The notes under the pieces: model-generated | Databases searched by the model: none | What the model was told of the DNA's origin: nothing | The model's input: only the letters and a program-made list of their open reading frames with translations | Part shown: positions 10,709 through 22,397 of the stretch, piece after piece | How positions within the stretch are numbered: the first letter of the stretch is position 1 | Layout: each line of letters opens with the position of its first letter | Program-made: the position numbers and the translations under genes | Assembly (NCBI RefSeq): GCF_051622035.1 | Contig: NC_135356.1 | Span: 9,584,579-9,648,578, forward strand | From: Arctopsyche grandis | Taxonomy: Eukaryota > Arthropoda > Insecta > Trichoptera > Hydropsychidae | Direction: 5' to 3' | DNA length: 64,000 bases

Positions 10709-13700
10709 CTAAAAGAAACGCGTCAAATAAAAAAAAAACACTATTTAAATGAAACTGTTCCGTTACAGATACGCTGCGAGGAGCTTTACCACCGTCGGCT
10801 GTTGCTTATCTTGAGGTCCACGCGGACTCAGGAACGGAAGTAGATACAGATGCAGTGGTGCGTAGCGAGGAGGACCACCAGGCGAGCCCATGGATGCAAG
10901 TGCACTGATCCAAGTGCTCAACGTGACCATTCGGCGCTCCAGAACGTTGCGAGACGTGTTGTGGAAAGTTTTCTTCGACGGAAACTCCATTTTGCTCAAT
11001 TCCGGATACTGAAAATGTCATTTTTACAAATCGTAAAACGTTAATTGCCCACGTGTAAATATTAAAGTCAAATACTGACAGCTTCTTTGATGACGGTTTG
11101 CAACTCGTGGAAATCACTGTAGCGACGATATACATGCCAGCAATGTTGTCTGCCGGTCGTCGGATCCCAACGTTTCACTTCCAGAGCATACACACCATAA
11201 GCTTTTCCTCTTTCTTGCATTAATCCTGAATTGTATTATTTCAATATTAGCTATATACTATTATATTGGAATAATAAATGTTGTATGCCAGCAGTATGTG
11301 TATATGTTACAGTCAAAGTGTTCGTAAACGAACATACTAGTCTAAGATTTAGCTTTATAACCTGCTAGCTGAATCCCGGCATGCGTTGCAATTGCAAATA
11401 AAAAGTATTTTTTTCAATTTAAATAAGTAAATATTGGATACGGTTAAGAACACCTGTTATTTATACTAATTTAATAACATCCGCGATGTATACGATAAAA
11501 AGTAAAATATTCATTTGAAATTAAGAAAATTTTGGAGACGGTTGAGAAGCCCTAACATTTAATCTAATTCAGTGAAATCTGCGATAGATATATAGATATA
11601 ATACAATAAAAAGTTACTTTCTCCATTAAAATAGGAAAATTTAGAACTTTTGAACATTTTGTCACTTGAACGTTATTTCCGTGGACATTTGGTCGCGTGA
11701 AGATTTTGTCGCGGGTACATTTTTCCAGTGCACCAATTGTCGGGTACATTTTGTCGTTGAACCTTTTGGAAATGAACCAATTATCGTGTAGCCATCGCTT
11801 ATGTCTCTAGACAACCAGATACTACATACATTTGTTCATACACAAATCAATCTGGCCAGTTATAGTGTATACAAAAGAACAAATTGACAAACGAACTATG
11901 TAGTTTGTTCAGGCACAAACTATTAGATATAAAAATATTCTAGAATTGCAACATTTAAAAAATTAGCGGAAACAGAAATTATATTAACTTTGACGTTTTG
12001 ACATCACAAAAGTTTTGACCGCTAAAAGTTTCATTCGACACCTGCCGAGTCTATTTTAAGCTTTTGACTGTAAATACTTAAACTAAAACCAATAGTTCGT
12101 GTATGAACAAACTAATATGTTCATGAACGAACCGGAGTGAACGCTTGGACTGCAACAAATATAAATAATGCACCTGTTTCGACAATGACTACTTCAAGCC
12201 TGCACGGCAATTCCGGAGATAGATATGACGATTTTGGAACGTCTGAAACATTCAATGTAATAATTGAAATACACTAATGAATAAATATGCATATAGACAC
12301 TATAATATTGTTTAATAACCGCTTTGTAGTGACGAATCCATGTTCAATTTTGCCACAACTTGTTCGTTTTTAGACTCAAATTCCTCGGTCATAACTAAAA
12401 GACAAAAAAAAAGTAATTCTACAAATTTTCTATTAATAAGACAAGTTTTATTATGGATTAGGTTCAAAATTCATCTTCAAAAAATGTATTATTATATTCA
12501 GAAAAATAATTTTGCATTCTTTTCTCAAGTACTACAATATTTTGTGGCTAACTTATTAATTTTACCTTATGTATTTATATGATTTTCTTAATAATATCAT
12601 TTTTTTTCTTTTTTCTTATTCTGCTTTAGTATTTTCTTTTTTAAACATACGTATGATGTTTACTTGACTGGAGTGCAAGCAACCTTTGACTTCATGTTGT
12701 TTTGTTAATAAAAATCTAATTAACCAAATCAGACCTGTAGATCTCATACATAAAATAAATCAGATTATGATTTATTTTCATTTATTTATATATTACTTTT
12801 GTAGTGATATATATGAACATACATACATACATATGTATATGTATACTAATCTATGAATGCCAACAGTGCTGTGGTTATCATATATAATATTACAAACGTA
12901 ACATGTACTGATTAACTATACGTTTTATAAACTAAAATTTCTGTCAATTTTACATACAGCGAACAATAAATAAAATAATCAAACCAGTATCTTCAGACGA
13001 GGTCTCAATATTTGGTTTTGGTATGTAAAAATTTGATCCAGAACTTCCGGTACGACGGTGATCAATAAATCTGATAAAACAATGCATACAAAGTTGTTAA
13101 AATATCTTTTTAAAAAGACTCAATAAAAATAAGTCATGAAAATGGAAGTTAGGGATGCCATAAGACTGCCCTAGTTGTTATGTGGGAATGTTTCACTAAC
13201 AGAATGGCCAAGAAGGTGAGAAGCAATATTAAACCAGCAGCATAAATCAATAGTTAGCATGTAATATTTTCAATTGTGTGGTCACGGGTTCTATCCCGTA
13301 TGCTGCTGGCCAGACCTAGGATATGTGACTCCAAGGTCGATCGTTTCCTATCAGAGTTTGCCAATTTATCTGTTTTCATTGAAACGGTTCCAGCAAATTG
13401 GCAACATTCTGCCAAATTCGAGTTAGACAGCATCTCGAATTTAACTGATTAAAAATTGCTGCAAAAATTTCACCACAGATGTCCCTGTGGCTGTTAATCG
13501 TTTGACTATAGATGTCGTTTTTAATAAATGGGTGTACTTATACCGGTTTAAATAATTAATACATAATTCTTAATCTGTATAGCACACTCGTCGCATTGGA
13601 GCAATCTGTTAGACGAGTGTGCATGATTGGTTGAATAAATAAAAGGGCAGTCTTATGGCCTCCAAATCAATCAAAATTTATACCGTGGATTTTCAATGGC

Positions 13701-15195
13701 TGGAGTAGTGCCTTCCAAATCCAACTCGGCTAATAACCTAGTGTATTGATTTGAATTTCTAAATGCAGATTCAACCGACTGAAAACAGACTTGTTTTATA
13801 AAAGTATCATCGTACTCATAGTACAGTAATAAATGACAAAGTGCATTAATACCAACCTCGAGTTTAGAATGAATGTACTTTTTAATTTCATCGAACCAAT
13901 TGAGACAAGTATCGTTCAGCGGCATGCTAAGTTTGGCGTGGAATTTTTCCAACATTGCGTTCGGCACGTCCAAGTAATTCATCGACTTTCTGGAGAAGTA
14001 CTGATCGTATATGGTGAAGGCTGCGGTCCGCAGAGCCACTCCAGACGGACTTTTATTGACATCGGTGATTGTAGAACTCTTTCCGATCTCTGCAAATGCG
14101 AAAAGATCACAGGTAAGCTGTGGGAAATTTGACAATAATTACATCTTATCTTCCCGTCGATAGTTACCTGATAAATGTTTCAACGCTGCAGCGTGCCAGG
14201 CTTCGATGCTGATGTAACAAAATATGTACGTGTGAGCGCTGACTGAATGTGCAAAGTCCAAAAAGTAGCATAGGGCGAGATGATTATCCAGTAGGAAACC
14301 CAGAGGCATCTTAGTCAAAACTGAAGATGGTGTAAATATTGTGATTTGGCATGCAACAACAATTTCACAAAGTCTGTTAAATTTGAATATGAATTGACAA
14401 GTCATTTGAATCATTTTAATATGAAATTACAAGTTACGGTACAAATATTATGAGCAGAAATTTATTTATAGCAATAGCATAAAATAGCAACACACTGTTA
14501 CTTACATACATACATACACACAAAAGGTACTCACGCGGATTGGTTTCAAAACTATTGTATGTACATCTTCAACTCTACGCTCAAAGTATCAAGTATTAAA
14601 TTTTATTGGACTGTTTCGTTATATAAACTGTATAAACACTAACACATGGTCGATCTGATGGGTGTGGGCGGAGCTAGCATCGACGTCCGATTTGTGAGCA
14701 GTCTCGAAAGATATTGCAACGAAGACAACTGTTGCTTGACTCCAATGTCGCACTCACCCCCAGCATCCCTGGACGCCTGTTGACAATGAAAACCTAATCT
14801 TAAATTCACACAAACAAACACACGGCACACAACGCAGCAACATTAACGGGTCGCATTTGAACGCAAAGTTGTTGAACGTCAAATTCCTTCACCTTCAAAG
14901 CCCGCTTTAAAGATCAAGGAATTTGACCCTTAAAGCCCTCAACATGAGGCCACCACCCCCCCAACGAATACAGTCCAAGAGACCCTTTCGTCGGAGAACG
15001 AGACGGGTGTTCATGAATATCGCACAAGAACAACCGCACATCACTGTTCTAATAAAAAAACCACACTGTACATAACCGAGTACAAAATTAACAACAACGC
15101 ATGAACACATAAAGCGCGCATGCGTTAGGAAATAATACCTGAAATGTGCCGTGCGAATGCACGCATACCTCTATATATATATATATATATACATA

Positions 15196-15273
<78 letters not shown>

Positions 15274-18224
15274 TGTATATATGTAAATTTCAACAATAAT
15301 ATCATATTCGCAATTGAATAGCATTACCAAATTGTGGATCTCCTTTTGGACTATGGCCAGTGTCGCTTTCAGTTCGTCGACATTATCCGTGGTGCGAAGA
15401 ACCGTCAAGAAGGATTCCGTTGACAGAGTATCCCTCGAGCTCTGAAATAAGTTTCAAATTTATTTTTTTAATTTATACCAGAAAGGCCTAACAGGTAACT
15501 CAGTAACATTGTATATTTGATACAAGTATTATTATTATTATACAAAGTAAATACATATCAACTAACACCCACAGAGACATCTATGGTCAAATTTGTAAAT
15601 TTGCAGCATTTTATACAATTCAGCGAAATTGGAGATTGTTGATAACTCGAGATTTGTGAGAAAATGGGTTAGGTTGTCAATTCGTTGGAACCGTTTTTCA
15701 ATGAAAATCAAATAAACTGGCAAACTCTGATAGGAAACGATCGACGAGGAGTCACAAAACCAAGGTCTGGCCAGCAGAAACCAGTGGGATTTGAACCCGT
15801 GACCACTTTGTTCAAAGCATTATATGCTAACCACTAGTCTATTCTGCTGGTTATGTTAATTTTAGTTTTATATCATATAGTATTTGTTAAAATGTTAAGT
15901 TTGGTTTGATATATGGTATTTGGTGACAATGTTGACTTACCATTCTCAGGATTAGAGTATTCAGGGTGTCTGGATTGACGATGTGATCCAAGAGTGATGT
16001 GGTCACGTTGCACAGCAACGCTCTCAATAAGCACAATGTAGCGTTGTTCTTCAGCTCGTCGCTTTTGACGATTGAAAACAATATCACTTGCGACAGCTCG
16101 GCAATGAACACTGCAAAGTAACAAAGTAATTCATAGGTCTAAGTAATATTAATTGTAATCTTATATTATCAATATATTATCAAAATGAACGAATTTTGTA
16201 TCATCATCATCATTCACAGCCATTCTTCCTTTGGCCTTTCCGACATGATTCCATTGGTCTCTTTGAGCAACTCTCATCCATCTCATTCCATACATTTTTC
16301 TGATTTCATTCACCTGTGACCTTCCTTGCACGGTTTTTACATTCTCTCGGGTAACATTCGAGCACTTCTTTCGTACATCTGTCGTCCCTTCTTCTAGGTA
16401 CGTGATCCGCCCATTGCTATTTCAATTTCTTTACTCTCGCCATTACAACGACCAGGTCCAGCCCGAGGGAATATGGCGCTCCTAGGCAGATTGGTTTTTA
16501 GCGCCATGAGTCTGGTTTGCTTTACTAAATATTTCGTTTAAAGTCACGTTTTGGCAGTACTTTTTTAAAATACAATTCCAAGTAACCATTTGTACTGACG
16601 ACAGTTTTTTTTGACAAGTTTTATTCGCGAGTCGTTGATATTTGACAGTCGACTTCCTGCGTTCCTCGTAAATTATAATTATATTCAGTAATTATAGTCA
16701 GTATTGTAACTTCAAGTAGAAAAATTAAGTTGAACATAAAATTTTTCATAAGTTCAAAGAAAGACGATTGTTTTTTTCAATTTTATCAAAGAAAAATGAG
16801 GGCGCCTTGTGGTCTGCTTGGCAAGCGTTCAGACACAAAATACACCCGTAATGAAAGCATTGTCTTAAATATAGCTTCTATTTTCATGGTTGGACTTAAA
16901 TCTAGCGCCATACTATTCCTAAAATTGGTGCTCCCAGGGTATCAATATCAATTCGCATTTGGCTATGTAGCTTAATTGCGTGTGGGCACGTTAATACAAG
17001 AGCCGTGTCGGTCAGGAACCGACTTATACTTACATATGTTGCAAGTAAATCATCCTCTCACTAATCACCTATTTACTGAACAAAACACAGTTGATATTTT
17101 AATTCTTATCCTAGTACTATTTTTAAAACTTACCGGACTTTTTCGAAACATCAGTACTTATGTATTTTCTAGACACCACTTTCTTTTCCAATTCGTATTC
17201 TATTTCAAAAAATCTCTGCTCTAAAGTGTTCGTTGCAGCTTTGCCGCCAATGAAAGTCTTAGTAGGAAACTTCGGCATTTCTATAAAAAAAAAACAAACA
17301 ATATGATACAAATACATAAAATGAATGTGAACACCAAAACAGGTGAACTATTAACAAAGAGTTACCGCTATATGATGCAACATCTGTATCGCTTTTGTTC
17401 CTGCGATGATGGGGAGTGCTGCGTGCCGGTGACCTAGCCGGAGACCTGCGTCTTTGCTGTTTGAGATTAGAGGTCGGGACTCCACCTCCGGAGACTCGGA
17501 ACAGCCGCAGGTGAGACGCCATATCGTCAACCAACTTTCCTGTAATGTGGGTCAGCCAATCGACCGATTGCAGCCTGCAATTGAACAAAACTCAATACAT
17601 TATATGACTAGTACACCAATAATAGTACACATCTTGGAATTCATCCCACCGATTGGAAACGTCGGTTGCGCAGTCGAGAGCCGCCAGTTTGATAGCTTGC
17701 GGAAAATGCGTATCGTACGCTACCGTCCTGTACCAAGACGAAACATAGTCTTCAATTAGAATGTCTATAATCTCTATAATGAAAGAGTCCACCTCCTTGT
17801 GTCCGGTGATTTTTTTATATTTCAATTGTGTTAGGTCGACTCTATAAGCAGACGAAGTTGACTGAAATCAAAAAAGTTAGATTAAACATTCAAATATATA
17901 GGCGAATGTTTAATTTTATTTGTATTTCACTTGCTCGTAATGGCCGAGAGGAGTATCGTTGATCAAGAGGATTCGACAGAAGATCAGCTTGTGATGGATA
18001 TTTCTTCTTTCCATCGAGAGACAGACGTACGACGGTGAAGCCGCTGAAAAATATTAAGCCCATATAAATGAGATTAGTACATTTATCAACTCGGCTGTAT
18101 AAAGTTCGTACCCTGAAAGGATCAGTCCTATCATGATGAAGATTTTCAAGCATCCAAATACTCCGAAGGTGGCTAAGAATAATACGACAATGGCACATGT
18201 CCATTTCGTTCCAGTGGATGTCAT
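7256..18224 (-). CDS. Snx13: Sorting nexin 13 (SNX13/snazarus type), 22 exons
   Basis: Multi-exon gene read on the minus strand from ATG 18224-18222 to TGA 7258-7256. Joined exons total 2921 nt, about 973 codons; vertebrate SNX13 is about 957. Domain order is N-terminal hydrophobic segment, PXA, RGS, PX and Nexin_C, which defines the SNX13/14/19/25 group. The C-terminal run around DELKRLIG and VFEMFQ, and [13 protein letters not shown] after the PXA start, match SNX13 best. Family members tether ER to lipid droplets or endosomes and bind phosphoinositides through PX. Exons: 18112-18224, 17931-18043, 17650-17861, 17366-17574, 17134-17280, 15941-16110, 15328-15441, 14644-14776, 14168-14320, 13857-14089, 13684-13778, 12985-13070, 12320-12394, 12174-12242, 11080-11225, 10790-11008, 10612-10708, 8934-9088, 8798-8866, 8614-8729, 7540-7653, 7256-7338. 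Phase is kept at all junctions except exon 2/3 and exon 17/18. Introns carry SINEs and MITE-like repeats. The identity is secure; the exact exon 2 and exon 17 ends are not. Confidence 0.93.
9251..9705 (+). repeat. Intronic inverted-end repeat, family N, copy 1
   Basis: Lies in the large Snx13 intron. It begins TGTTGCAGTCCAAGTGTTCA and ends with the inverse GGACTACAACA. Palindromic GTTCATGAAC-type motifs are near both ends. The same sequence, inverted and interrupted, is at 11306-12158. Confidence 0.7.
10790..13070 (-). CDS. Snx13: Snx13 exons 12-16: linker and PX domain
   Basis: Exons 12985-13070, 12320-12394, 12174-12242, 11080-11225 and 10790-11008. Exons 12-13 encode a polar, acidic linker ([22 protein letters not shown]). 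The PX domain begins in exon 14 ([13 protein letters not shown]) and continues in exon 15 with [13 protein letters not shown] and [13 protein letters not shown], where RRYSDF is the phosphoinositide-binding signature. Exon 16 has [18 protein letters not shown], the PX proline-rich/KKTF segment, then a Gly/Pro-rich stretch. The donor of exon 16 is GTAAAG at 10789, inside the longer open frame, because it keeps phase with exon 17. Confidence 0.93.
11306..12158 (-). repeat. Intronic inverted-end repeat, family N, copy 2 with insert
   Basis: Inverted relative of 9251-9705 in the Snx13 intron between exons 14 and 15. It is interrupted at about 11345-11820 by other sequence that includes a ~15-bp minisatellite (11652-11791) and a GCATGC/CTAGC-type end. 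Confidence 0.65.
11652..11791 (+). repeat. Degenerate ~15-bp minisatellite
   Basis: About nine units of roughly 14-16 bp resembling GTACATTTTGTCGTT and GAACATTTTGTCACT follow each other with mutations. Confidence 0.65.
13230..13502 (+). repeat. tRNA-derived SINE in Snx13 intron
   Basis: Same family as 1630-1902: AGCAGCATAAATCAATAGTTAG head, GGTTCTATCCC B-box position, GGTCGATCGTTTCCTATCAG body and a CAGATGTCCCTGTGG end. It lies in the intron between exons 11 and 12. Confidence 0.8.
13684..15441 (-). CDS. Snx13: Snx13 exons 7-11: linker and RGS domain
   Basis: Exons 15328-15441, 14644-14776, 14168-14320, 13857-14089 and 13684-13778. Exon 7 ([11 protein letters not shown]) and exon 8 ([16 protein letters not shown]) are the helical linker seen in SNX13. 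Exon 8 ends at donor GTTAGT (14643), which restores phase to exon 9. Exon 9 starts the RGS fold ([31 protein letters not shown]). Exon 10 starts at an internal AG (14090) to stay in phase and holds [13 protein letters not shown] and [12 protein letters not shown] 78-bp intron without stops separates exons 10 and 11. Exon 11 ends the domain with [12 protein letters not shown], equivalent to the YVRMLAELDM end of vertebrate RGS-PX proteins. Whether this RGS still acts on a G-alpha subunit cannot be told from sequence. Confidence 0.9.
15171..15288. repeat. (TA)n microsatellite
   Basis: About 118 bp of nearly pure TA with a few ACATATATGT interruptions, in the Snx13 intron after exon 7. It gives an artefactual Tyr-Ile frame. 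Confidence 0.95.
15559..15853 (-). repeat. tRNA-derived SINE in Snx13 intron, reverse
   Basis: On the minus strand it reads CAGCAGAATAGACTAGTGG, GGTTCAAATCC (B box) and CTGGCCAGACC, then the shared body ending in AGATGTCTCTGTGGGTGTTAG. It is close in sequence to the copy at 1630. Confidence 0.82.
15941..17861 (-). CDS. Snx13: Snx13 exons 3-6: PXA domain
   Basis: Exons 17650-17861, 17366-17574, 17134-17280 and 15941-16110. Exon 3 carries [17 protein letters not shown] and [14 protein letters not shown], the start of a PXA (PX-associated) domain. For the exon 3 donor I chose GTGGGA at 17649 because it gives the SNX13 spacing to [20 protein letters not shown]; a donor further downstream would add about nine residues. 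Exon 4 ends with a basic, serine/proline-rich insert ([20 protein letters not shown]) absent from the core PXA fold. Exon 5 has [11 protein letters not shown], and exon 6 has [11 protein letters not shown] and [12 protein letters not shown], matching the PXA end. PXA helices form a hydrophobic lipid-binding channel in this family. Confidence 0.88.
16200..16450 (-). pseudogene. RTE LINE 3' remnant in Snx13 intron
   Basis: Minus-strand sequence is homologous to the 3' end at 2098-2350 ([16 protein letters not shown] pieces) and ends in an ATC-repeat tail at about 16200. It is short, frameshifted and inactive. Confidence 0.7.
17931..18224 (-). CDS. Snx13: Snx13 exons 1-2: start and membrane anchor
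   Basis: Exon 1 (18112-18224) starts at ATG 18224 and encodes a hydrophobic stretch, [20 protein letters not shown], that corresponds to the N-terminal ER-membrane hairpin of SNX13. An upstream in-frame ATG at 18266 is also possible. A short intron of about 68 bp follows. Exon 2 (17931-18043) begins [10 protein letters not shown], matching the SNX13 segment after the hairpin. Exon 2 is 113 nt. Read in this frame it ends in phase 1, but exon 3 starts in phase 0. The alternative frame of exon 2 ends in phase 0 with DTPLGHYEQ. Either the sequence has an indel here or a splice boundary differs from my choice. Confidence 0.75.
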
Positions 18225-18923
18225 TTTAAGGAGCTGTACACTATTTTGAGTTGGGATTCCATTCACAGGCTGACAGATGTCAAATTGGCGAAACTTTTTT
18301 CTACGCGTTGGCCATAACGCGATATTTTATGTCGTAAGATGAACGGCGTTTAATTGCGGTTTTTTAACTTTAAATTATTTAAAACGGTGTTTGGAGAACT
18401 TTTAGCACTTTTGGATGAATGAGGATTCTTTAATTCATCACTCAATTTACATCCAAGTTTTCTATGAAAAAATATTTCAATATACGTGAAACAATGGGTG
18501 ACCGGAAAAATGCACTCTCGAGACATCCAAACTTGCTAAGATGCTCAAGGAGAACTAACGCAATCAGACCCGCACCTATCATATGTACAAATGTGTGCAA
18601 CGTACACCAAAATATAAAAGCGGCCGAAAAAAACGAGAGTCGGAAAAATTATACTCCTTAAAAAATACGAAACAAGACATCGTACATTTTAAAATGCATC
18701 TAGGCTGTTTTGTTGTATAATTTTGGATTGCTGTTGCAAATTACAACTTGAAACACACCCGAACTACATATAACTCGAGGAAATAGCGGGATAGCAGGTA
18801 TAGCTTCGATTCGCATAGAAGGTCTTTTATATTCTATTATCTTTGCGACTGCCAGATGTATTTTCTCAAGGATGTTGAGTATTGGTTGGTCATCAACAAA
18901 ACAAAATTATTACGGGTTATTAG
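18225..18923. other. Region upstream of Snx13
   Basis: This stretch should hold the Snx13 promoter, but I see no clear TATA or initiator element. The plus-strand frame at 18464-18661 resembles no known family. Confidence 0.35.
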
Positions 18924-19125
18924 CAGTGCTGGCCTTACACTCAATGGCGCCCTCGGGCAATTTTTCCTAAACACCATTAGAAAAAAATTTTGCCTTTGGC
19001 GCTCTAATCTAAAATTTGGTAAAATTTGGTATGGATTTTGGCGCCTTTGACGCATCGAGCGGCGCCCTAACTTATTTGGTGGCCTTAGGAGCCACCGACC
19101 AAGCCCCCCACTAAAACCGGCACTG
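18924..19125. mobile_element. Nonautonomous hAT-type element, short relative of 2754-3207
   Basis: Starts CAGTGCTGGCCTTACACTCA and ends ACTAAAACCGGCACTG, with the same GGCGCCCTCGGGCA interior. The flanks GTTATTAG and ATTATTAT agree only partly, so the duplication has decayed or the ends were altered. Confidence 0.75.
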
Positions 19126-19220
19126 ATTATTATCTAAGGATTCACTTTACAATAGGAAAACGTTGATAGATTAATATTTACGATTAGAAAATTTGTCTAA
19201 TTCGTCACGCATCCTAAACA

Positions 19221-20703
19221 AAAAATCTGGGTGTGACCAACCCATGACTTTATCTGTGTATTTGAGGAATATAAGAAGGTTACAAAACAAACTTCCGGTT
19301 GTCGGATTTTGTTCAAATTTTTTTTATTATTTAAAATCAGTATAGTTATTATACACATTAAATATCAAGGGGATAAAAATAATTTAAAATGTCAAAAAAA
19401 AATAATGAAAAATTGTTTTAAAAAAAAATACTACTTCCGGTTTACGAATTCTGACCAAAACGTTAGCAGCTCTAAGTCAGTACATAAAGAATACAAATAT
19501 AAATTTTCAGCTATATACGTTCAGGGGTGTGGACAGGATCCAGGCGACAACATTTTTGACCTTTCTAATAGGAGAAAATCCCACTTCCGGTTCATTAAAT
19601 TTGATGGTTTTATTTTTTATTTTTACTTAAAACCACTATCTCTATTATACACAATAAATATCAAGAAGCTGAAAATAATTTAAAAGGTCAAAATAAAATA
19701 ATGAAAAAATAATGAAATATTGTTTTAAAAAAAAATACTACTTCCGGTTTACGAATTCTGACCAAAACTTTACCAAATCTAAGTTAGTGCATAAAAAATA
19801 CAAATATAATTTTTCAGCTTAATACGTTCAGGGGTGTGGACAGGATCCAGGCGACAACATTTTTGACCTTTCTAAGAGGAGAAAAACCCACTTCCGGTTT
19901 ATTAAATTTAGTGATTTTTTTTTATTTTCATCAAATTAATACACAAATTATACTTGAATTTTTTCATGAAGATCACACATGTTTAAGGGGTCGAAAAAAA
20001 TAATGGATGATAAATCGAACAAGAGTAAACTGCCACTTCCGGTTGAGGTATGCTTACCAAATTTTATCCATAACTTTTTATTACGCTTAAAGTTCTAGAT
20101 ATAAAATTTCAGTTCAATAAACCAAAAGGTTTCTGAGAAAAACATAAAAAACCTCGATTCTCTAAAGTAAAACTACTACTTCCGGTTCAGATAAAAATAT
20201 TTAAAAAATATAAGATTATAGACATTATTATTTCTATTACATGTAAAAAAAATTAATCCGATTCAGTTAGCGGTTTGGGAGATAATTGAATTCAAAAACT
20301 TAAAAAAAAGAGGACACCTATAAGGGGAGGTACCATTTCCGGTCAACTTAAAAACTTGAAAAAAATTTTCGTCATGTCTATAAGAATTTTAGTACCCGAT
20401 ACCAAGTTTTGGTTCGATAAGACTAACGGTGTTCAAAAAATCCCCAAAACACACAGACACACACACACACACACACACACAGACATACACACACATACAC
20501 ACACACACACACAGACACACACACACACACAGACACACACACACAGACACACACACACAGACACACACACACATTTTTTATAGATCATGAAAACGTGAGC
20601 AGTAATCGATTCTGAGTTCGAATCAGTCAAAATCTCGAGTTCGAATTTTCGCATGATCACAAAACTTCATCTATTGTTACTACGTACATAGATAAAGTAA
20701 AAA
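19221..20703 (+). repeat. CCGGAAGT-rich repeat R, copy 1
   Basis: Noncoding repeat in which ACTTCCGGTT recurs about every 150 bp. It starts with GGGTGTGACCAACCCATGAC and ends with ACTACGTACATAGATAAAGT. An internal unit recurs with a period of about 306 bp (compare GACAGGATCCAGGCGACAAC near 19535 and 19840). A CA/GACA tract lies at 20452-20574. Related copies are at 27704-29250, 29250-30428, 30429-31900 and 40249-42070. Confidence 0.85.
20452..20574 (+). repeat. (CA)n/(GACA) microsatellite in repeat R
   Basis: A CA-rich tract with interspersed GACA at a fixed site within repeat R. It gives an artefactual Thr-His frame. Confidence 0.93.
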
Positions 20704-21630
20704 TCGAAAACCTTGTTGAAGTTCTGCAAATCGAGTTAATTAAAAAGACGATTTTATTACCAATGAACTTTCTTAATTACTTAAAAAAAAGTAAAAAATC
20801 ATATTTTCCATTTGTTTTATAAATACTCGAATTTATGAATATTGAAAAAGGGGCGAATTTATTCGAATATCGAATATTCGATTGGGACCCCCAATATACA
20901 TATGCACATATTATATGTACACGCAGACAAATACGATTCAAAGTTTCGTTAATCCCATGGGACGAGTAGACAAAAATTGGTTTGTTGAAATTTTTCCAGG
21001 GTTACATTGATTGGCAGGAAATCGATTATGGAGAAATTAAAATAATGGGTTTGTATTTAAAAAAAAAATTCGGTTACACAAAATTGTTTCAATTTCACAT
21101 ATAAATAAAGTACTTTCGTCCGAGTCAAAATAAGATGTGGAATTAATTTTTAATAGTTCCGTGAAATCAATTATTAGTCGGCTTGACGACATTTAGTGTG
21201 AATGACTTAAAATGTGTCAAATTCGTTTGATGCCGAAAATATATGAATTACCACAAGAAACAAAGTATTGTTAATCAATATCGTTATTATGTATACATAG
21301 AAATGTTTACAGCGAAGGTTGTTTTGAGCCAAACAAATAAATAAGTAAACATTCAACATTCAGATCCCTCATTTCGATTTACAATCCCAAAGCGAGCTCA
21401 AAGTATTAAAAAACAGGATTTCAGCAAAGTTAAATTTCGAACAACGGGTTTTCGGGGAGCGTTGACAGTGACAAATCTCATAGGAAGACGTACAAAATAA
21501 AGTCTAGAAATCGGGTAACGAAAAAAATTCAGTATAAAAATGTTAATAATGGCCGAGTTGAAAACATCAACACTTTATCGTGATTTTCAGACTAATTATT
21601 TTGTTTGGGGTATAAATATGTAGTAATAAG
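20704..21630. other. AT-rich DNA without recognised features
   Basis: I see nothing beyond short AT runs and a TACATATGCAC tract. Confidence 0.4.
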
Positions 21631-21732
21631 TAGTCACCGGAGCCTGAGGTGTCCGTGTATTGTTCAAAGGTTGTAAATGCATTGTTAAAGGTTTGCCGAA
21701 CAATGGATAGCACTGTGACTATCCTACCTCTA
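21631..21732. mobile_element. hAT-type MITE, family M, copy 2 (102 bp)
   Basis: Ends TAGTCACCGGA and TCCTACCTCTA, with the TTGTAAATGCATTG core. Identical 8-bp flanks GTAATAAG are at 21623-21630 and 21733-21740. Confidence 0.92.
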
Positions 21733-21740
21733 GTAATAAG

Positions 21741-22275
21741 TCAACAAAAAGCTTTTATTTCTAAAAATAAAATCTTACAAAAAGTGAAAGTGACAAACTA
21801 TATAAAATCAAGACCACTTCAATCCAAATATATGAAAATTTTGTTTTTTTAAGTGGACACAAAGCACTTTTATTACATATTGAAGTGAGATGGCTATCCA
21901 GAGGAAAAGCACTATTAATATTCTGCTAAAGTTTTAACAAATCCTTCATGGTTGATAAAACTTGCATATCTGACAGATATATTGTTACCAAGCGCAATGA
22001 AGTTAACTTATAATCATTACAAGTAAAAATAAAAAAAAATATTAATAATTATTGATTTCCTTGTAATTATTAATAATCATTACAAGGAAAAAGTATTACA
22101 ATTTTCAATCCAAGAGATAAAATTGAATCTTTTGTTAAAAAAAAAATACAATTTTGGATTTCATCAGTCGAATCTAATAATTTTGATTGTTTTCCTGCCT
22201 TACTTGAATGTTTAAATAAATTAAATTTTAAGGTAGATCAAGAATTTTCCAAAGTATTTTTAGAACACCTATGTA
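21741..22275 (+). pseudogene. hAT transposase remnant (ZBED5/SCAND3-like)
   Basis: Broken plus-strand pieces: VTNYIKSRPLQSKYM, then in another frame HKALLLHIEVRWLSRGKALL, and later NPRDKIESFVKKIQFWISSV and DCFPALLECLNKL. The order and the VRWLSRGK motif match the C-terminal half of hAT transposases related to ZBED5/SCAND3. Frameshifts and stops make it dead. Confidence 0.82.
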
Positions 22276-22397
22276 CATAACTTGAAACCAACTCTTACAT
22301 AGTAAGGACGATTCCTGGGTTCGGAATCCATTTTCTGTGACAGCTAAGCCACTAGGCTTATTTATTTATAATTTTTTTTTAAATTTCGCCATAGTAA

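Noticed and set aside
13779..13856. Continuous exon 13684-14135 in Snx13
   Set aside because: The stretch is open throughout, but alignment with the RGS fold requires removal of a 78-bp GT-AG intron and a later start at 14089.
20356..20660. Open frames rich in Thr-His or Cys-Val
   Set aside because: They are translations of the CA/GACA microsatellite within repeat R, not genes; the same applies at 27792-28010 and 41707-41982.
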